64,000 nt of DNA from Variovorax sp. PBL-E5 (lineage in GTDB: Bacteria > Pseudomonadota > Gammaproteobacteria > Burkholderiales > Burkholderiaceae_C). The notes below the pieces were generated by a model, which searched no databases, was not told the DNA's origin, and saw nothing but the letters and a program-made list of their open reading frames with translations. Location: the NCBI RefSeq assembly GCF_901827185.1, contig NZ_LR594671.1:2976001-3040000 (forward strand), read 5' to 3'. The translations under genes were made by a program, and so were the position numbers. Shown here piece by piece: positions 61,491 to 64,000 of the stretch; within the stretch, counting starts at the first letter, position 1; each line of letters starts with the position of its first letter.

Positions 61491-62195
61491 ATGCCGCAAG
61501 CACCCATCGACGCCTATTCCTGGCCCACGCCCAATGGCCACAAGGTCCACATCATGCTCGAGGAGTGCGGCCTGCCCTACCGCGCGCACCCGGTCAACAT
61601 CGGCAAGGGCGATCAGTTCGAGCCCGGCTTCCTCGCCATCAGCCCCAACAACAAGATCCCCGCGATCACCGATCCGCAAGGACCGGACGGCAAGCCGATT
61701 TCGCTCTTCGAGTCCGGCGCGATCCTGGTCTACCTCGCGGGCAAGACCGGCAAGTTCCTCCCTGAGGGCGACCGGGCGCGCTACGAGATGCTGCAGTGGC
61801 TCATGTTCCAGATGGGCAGCGTCGGCCCCATGCTCGGCCAGGCCCATCACTTTCGCATCTACGCGCCGGAGAAGCTCGCCTATGCGATCGACCGCTACAG
61901 CAACGAGGCCAAGCGCCTCTACGGCGTGATCGACAAGCAGCTCTCGCGCAACAAGTTCATCGCCGGCAGGACCTATTCGATCGCCGACATCGCGATCTTC
62001 CCGTGGCTGCGCAGCTGGGAGAACCAGGGCATCGTGCTGACCGACTACCCGCACCTGAAGGAATGGTTCGACGGCATCGCCGCCCGCCCGGCCGTGCAGC
62101 GCGGCGTGCAGGTGCTGGCCGAGCACCGCAAGCCCATTCGCGACGAAAAGGAGCGCGAGATCCTGTTCGGCAAGACGCAATACCAACGCCGCTGA
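61491..62195 (+). CDS. Glutathione S-transferase-like protein (YfcG/YghU type)
   Basis: A 234-residue GST. The thioredoxin-fold N-domain has 'WPTPNGHKVHIMLEECGLPYRAHPVNI' (the Thr/Asn pair used in place of Tyr by Nu-class GSTs), cis-Pro 'NNKIPAITDP' and 'LFESGAILVYLA' (glutathione gamma-Glu binding). The C-domain is all-helical, with 'YSIADIAIFPWLRSW'. Nu-class enzymes act as disulfide-bond reductases with glutathione. ATG 61491 is used; in-frame ATG 61476 is possible. Confidence 0.9.
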   Translation: MPQAPIDAYSWPTPNGHKVHIMLEECGLPYRAHPVNIGKGDQFEPGFLAISPNNKIPAITDPQGPDGKPISLFESGAILVYLAGKTGKFLPEGDRARYEMLQWLMFQMGSVGPMLGQAHHFRIYAPEKLAYAIDRYSNEAKRLYGVIDKQLSRNKFIAGRTYSIADIAIFPWLRSWENQGIVLTDYPHLKEWFDGIAARPAVQRGVQVLAEHRKPIRDEKEREILFGKTQYQRR

Positions 62196-62244
62196 ACGAA
62201 TGGGGCGGGAGATCCCCGCGCTCAGGCTAGAATCGAAGGCTCGT

Positions 62245-62321
<77 letters not shown>

Positions 62322-62339
62322 TCAATTCTTGTTTCTTCC

Positions 62340-62561
62340 TCAGCTCACGGGCAGTTGCTCAGGCAGCGGTTCAGCCGGTGGGCTTGGCGGAACCTTCTCC
62401 GCTTTGTCGCTGTTCTCCGGCTTGTCCTTGCCGAGGCTGTCGATCATGGCCTCGCCCACGGGATCCTTGCCGTCGGAGGGAATCGATTCTTCGAAGCCGA
62501 TCTCGGGCTCCTCGTTCGTGCTGTGCTTTTGCGGTGCTGCGGCGGGGGTGTGGTCTGTCAT
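62340..62561 (-). CDS. Small Pro/Glu-rich hypothetical protein between tRNAs
   Basis: A 73-residue, acidic, Pro/Glu/Lys-rich protein that is probably disordered ('MTDHTPAAAPQKHSTNEEPEIGFEESIPSDGKDP'). No family recognised. ATG 62561 is preferred over 62603, with AGGAGTC ahead of it. Genes of this kind are often conserved only in related genera. Coding status is moderately supported by the ribosome site. Confidence 0.5.
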   Translation of the reverse strand: MTDHTPAAAPQKHSTNEEPEIGFEESIPSDGKDPVGEAMIDSLGKDKPENSDKAEKVPPSPPAEPLPEQLPVS

Positions 62562-62686
62562 GGGCGGACTCCTTGGCAGGCCAACTTGCGCCGTGGCGCG
62601 CATCTGCGCACCCGGGCAATGCCACCACCCTTTGTCAGCCGGGACCGACGCGCCAGCGGCTCAACGTAAAATCGCGCCTCCCTGCA

Positions 62687-62763
62687 CTGCCCGTAGCTCA
62701 GTTGGATAGAGCACCTGCCTTCTAAGCAGGTTGTCGGGGGTTCGATCCCCTCCGGGCAGGCCA
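62687..62763 (+). tRNA. tRNA-Arg (anticodon TCT)
   Basis: A 77-base cloverleaf. Acceptor CTGCCCG/CGGGCAG, D-arm GTAGCTCAGTTGGATAGAGC, anticodon loop CTTCTAA (anticodon TCT), T-loop GGGGTTCGATCCCC, CCA encoded at 62761-62763. Confidence 0.96.
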
Positions 62764-62791
62764 CCGATGTTTTCGATCGGGGCGCAAAGGC

Positions 62792-63805
62792 CTACGTCTT
62801 CTTCATCTTCGGCCGAGCAGGTGCACGAGCCGTCCGTGCAGACGACGTCCCGATCTTGCTGAACAGCGCCCTGCCCAAGTCCTCCGATGCCTTCGCATCC
62901 AGCGCATCCGTCTGGAAGAGGCTCGAGAAGTCGCACACCTGCTGCGCCAGCGACACCAGCGACGAGATCAGCGTGCTCTTGCGTCCGCTCCTGAAAAGCG
63001 CGACGTAGTTGATCTCCGGCAGGCTGGGCGAAGTCTTCACCACCGCCAGCGCCCGGCGCTCGATCAGCGGTTTCAGGCAGGCCAGCGGCAGGTAGCTGAC
63101 GCCGATGCCGGCCACGGTAAGTCCGATCAGCACGAGCGTGTTGTTGCTGCTGATGGTGTTGGCCTGCAGGAACTCCGGCGATTGCAGCCAGGGCTTGAAC
63201 ATGGCGGTCGTTCCCGACCTGTCGCCCTGCGTCAGGATCGTCGTCGAGGCCAGTTCCTGCAGACTCACTGCCCGCGAGGTCGGCAGCAGGCCGGGCTTGC
63301 ACATCCACGCGAGCCTGGCCGTGCCGACGCGATGGCTCGCGAAGCGGGCATCCGCCACGACGTCCGGCGCGATGATCAGGTCCATCTCGTCGGCCAGCAG
63401 CTTGTCACGCAGGCTGAGGCTGGAATCGACATCGGGTTCGATCACCACCCTGGGATAGGTCTGCCGAATGAGCCGCACGAGGCGCGGCAGCCAGGTGATG
63501 GCCGTCAACTCGGTCACGCCGATGCGCACGCGTCGCGCAACGACTTCGGGCTTGCTCAGTTGTTCGACGGCCGCATCGCGGTGTTCGAGCAACCGCCGCG
63601 CCAGCACCAGGACTTGCTCGCCCTTCTCGGACAGGCGCGCCTGTCGCTTCTCGCGATCGAAGAGCACTTCGCCCAACGACGATTCGAGTTCCTGGATGCG
63701 CTTGGACACCGCCGACTGCGTGGTGTTGAGCTTGCGCGCGGCAGCGGCGAATCCGCCCAGATCGGCAATCCAGTAGACGGCCTCGAGTTGCTTGAAGGTG
63801 AACAC
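62792..63805 (-). CDS. LysR-family transcriptional regulator
   Basis: A 337-residue LysR regulator. The N-terminal winged HTH 'LGGFAAAARKLNTTQSAVSKRIQELE' begins near residue 18, followed by a linker and a periplasmic-binding-protein-like effector domain (about 95-300). The C-terminal extension of about 35 residues is basic. The GTG at 63805 is chosen because GAAGGA lies six bases upstream; ATG 63841 has no such site. A 6-base inverted repeat (AATCGC/GCGATT) at 63844-63860 lies in the intergenic region to its divergent neighbour, as expected for the target operator. Confidence 0.85.
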   Translation of the reverse strand: MFTFKQLEAVYWIADLGGFAAAARKLNTTQSAVSKRIQELESSLGEVLFDREKRQARLSEKGEQVLVLARRLLEHRDAAVEQLSKPEVVARRVRIGVTELTAITWLPRLVRLIRQTYPRVVIEPDVDSSLSLRDKLLADEMDLIIAPDVVADARFASHRVGTARLAWMCKPGLLPTSRAVSLQELASTTILTQGDRSGTTAMFKPWLQSPEFLQANTISSNNTLVLIGLTVAGIGVSYLPLACLKPLIERRALAVVKTSPSLPEINYVALFRSGRKSTLISSLVSLAQQVCDFSSLFQTDALDAKASEDLGRALFSKIGTSSARTARAPARPKMKKT

Positions 63806-63843
63806 GGCGAGTCCTTCGGGATGGCGTTGCAGCCGTTGCAATA

Positions 63844-63860
63844 AATCGCTTTAGGCGATT
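63844..63860. promoter_or_regulatory. Candidate LysR-type operator
   Basis: AATCGC-TTTAG-GCGATT, a symmetric 17-base element between the LysR gene and the divergent gene at the window end. A related half site (ATATCGC) follows at about 63877. Confidence 0.45.
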
Positions 63861-63938
63861 CATTCAGATTAGTAAATATCGCTTTTATTTGTCAAGCGCC
63901 TCACCAACAATTCGTCATCGCCAACGCCCGAGCCCTCG

Positions 63939-64000
63939 ATGTACGACCAGCCGATCAACGCCCCTGCTCCCCTGCTGCCCGCGCACCAGGTGGAAGCGCT
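63939..64000 (+). CDS. Start of a gene divergent from LysR, cut by window end
   Basis: From ATG 63939 a frame is open to the end of the window, reading 'MYDQPINAPAPLLPAHQVEA'. Only 20 residues are visible, so the product cannot be identified. Its divergent position next to a LysR gene suggests that it is the regulated target. The region before it (63861-63938) is AT-rich, as expected for a promoter. Confidence 0.35.
   Translation, partial: MYDQPINAPAPLLPAHQVEA

Overview
The window comes from a GC-rich betaproteobacterium, most probably a Comamonadaceae member close to Variovorax. I infer this from the core gene content and order on the right: addB/addA homologues, trxA, rho, rpmE2, a pst-phoU-phoB-phoR operon, ppx/sixA/ppk, olsB and two tRNAs. 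No 16S or other marker gene is present, so the genus is an inference.

Bases 1 to about 33,520 are accessory DNA, apparently two integrated elements in tandem. Element 1 runs from before base 1 to about 16.79 kb. It begins with a tyrosine integrase cut by the window edge. It holds a phage-like block on the minus strand (BRO-N antirepressor, small partner, an orphan podovirus-type internal virion protein, a broken multi-BRO-N gene), a Pin-like serine recombinase with a res-like array, a membrane protein/SinR (Cas2-like) pair, a large serine recombinase, and an AAA ATPase + DUF4435 pair resembling the PARIS anti-phage system with its own wHTH regulator. Element 2 runs from about 16.79 to 33.52 kb. 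It starts with a second tyrosine integrase and carries many small uncharacterised genes (zinc ribbon, HNH-like, pentapeptide), an AT-rich SIR2-like (DUF4917) gene next to an MltR-family gene with an RNxxxH motif, and a second RNxxxH (HEPN-like) protein at its right end. A 12-base core (AGGCTCGTCAAC) lies just before integrase 2 and again at the boundary with core DNA, which fits attachment sites.

Bases about 33.5 to 64 kb are chromosomal core. AddB/AddA-type recombination nuclease genes overlap and are transcribed together with a flavoprotein gene. Thioredoxin, Rho and ribosomal protein bL31B follow, with an oxidoreductase gene between the last two. Then come an ArnT-like membrane glycosyltransferase overlapping a MATE exporter, and the complete phosphate-starvation cluster phoR-phoB-phoU-pstB-pstA-pstC-pstS (minus strand). 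Divergent ppx, convergent sixA, and ppk complete the cluster. PHO boxes are visible between pstS and ppx and in front of ppk. The neighbouring olsB homologue (ornithine lipid synthesis, typically a phosphate-sparing response) fits the same theme. The right end has a cyclic-nucleotide-domain/thioredoxin-reductase-like fusion, a glutathione-transferase-like gene, tRNA-Pro(TGG), tRNA-Arg(TCT), and a LysR regulator divergent from a gene cut by the window end.

Completely gene-free stretches above 300 bases are 6849-7493, 20080-20543, 25210-25655 and 31111-31868; each is described below. No CRISPR array, rRNA or recognisable IS element was seen.
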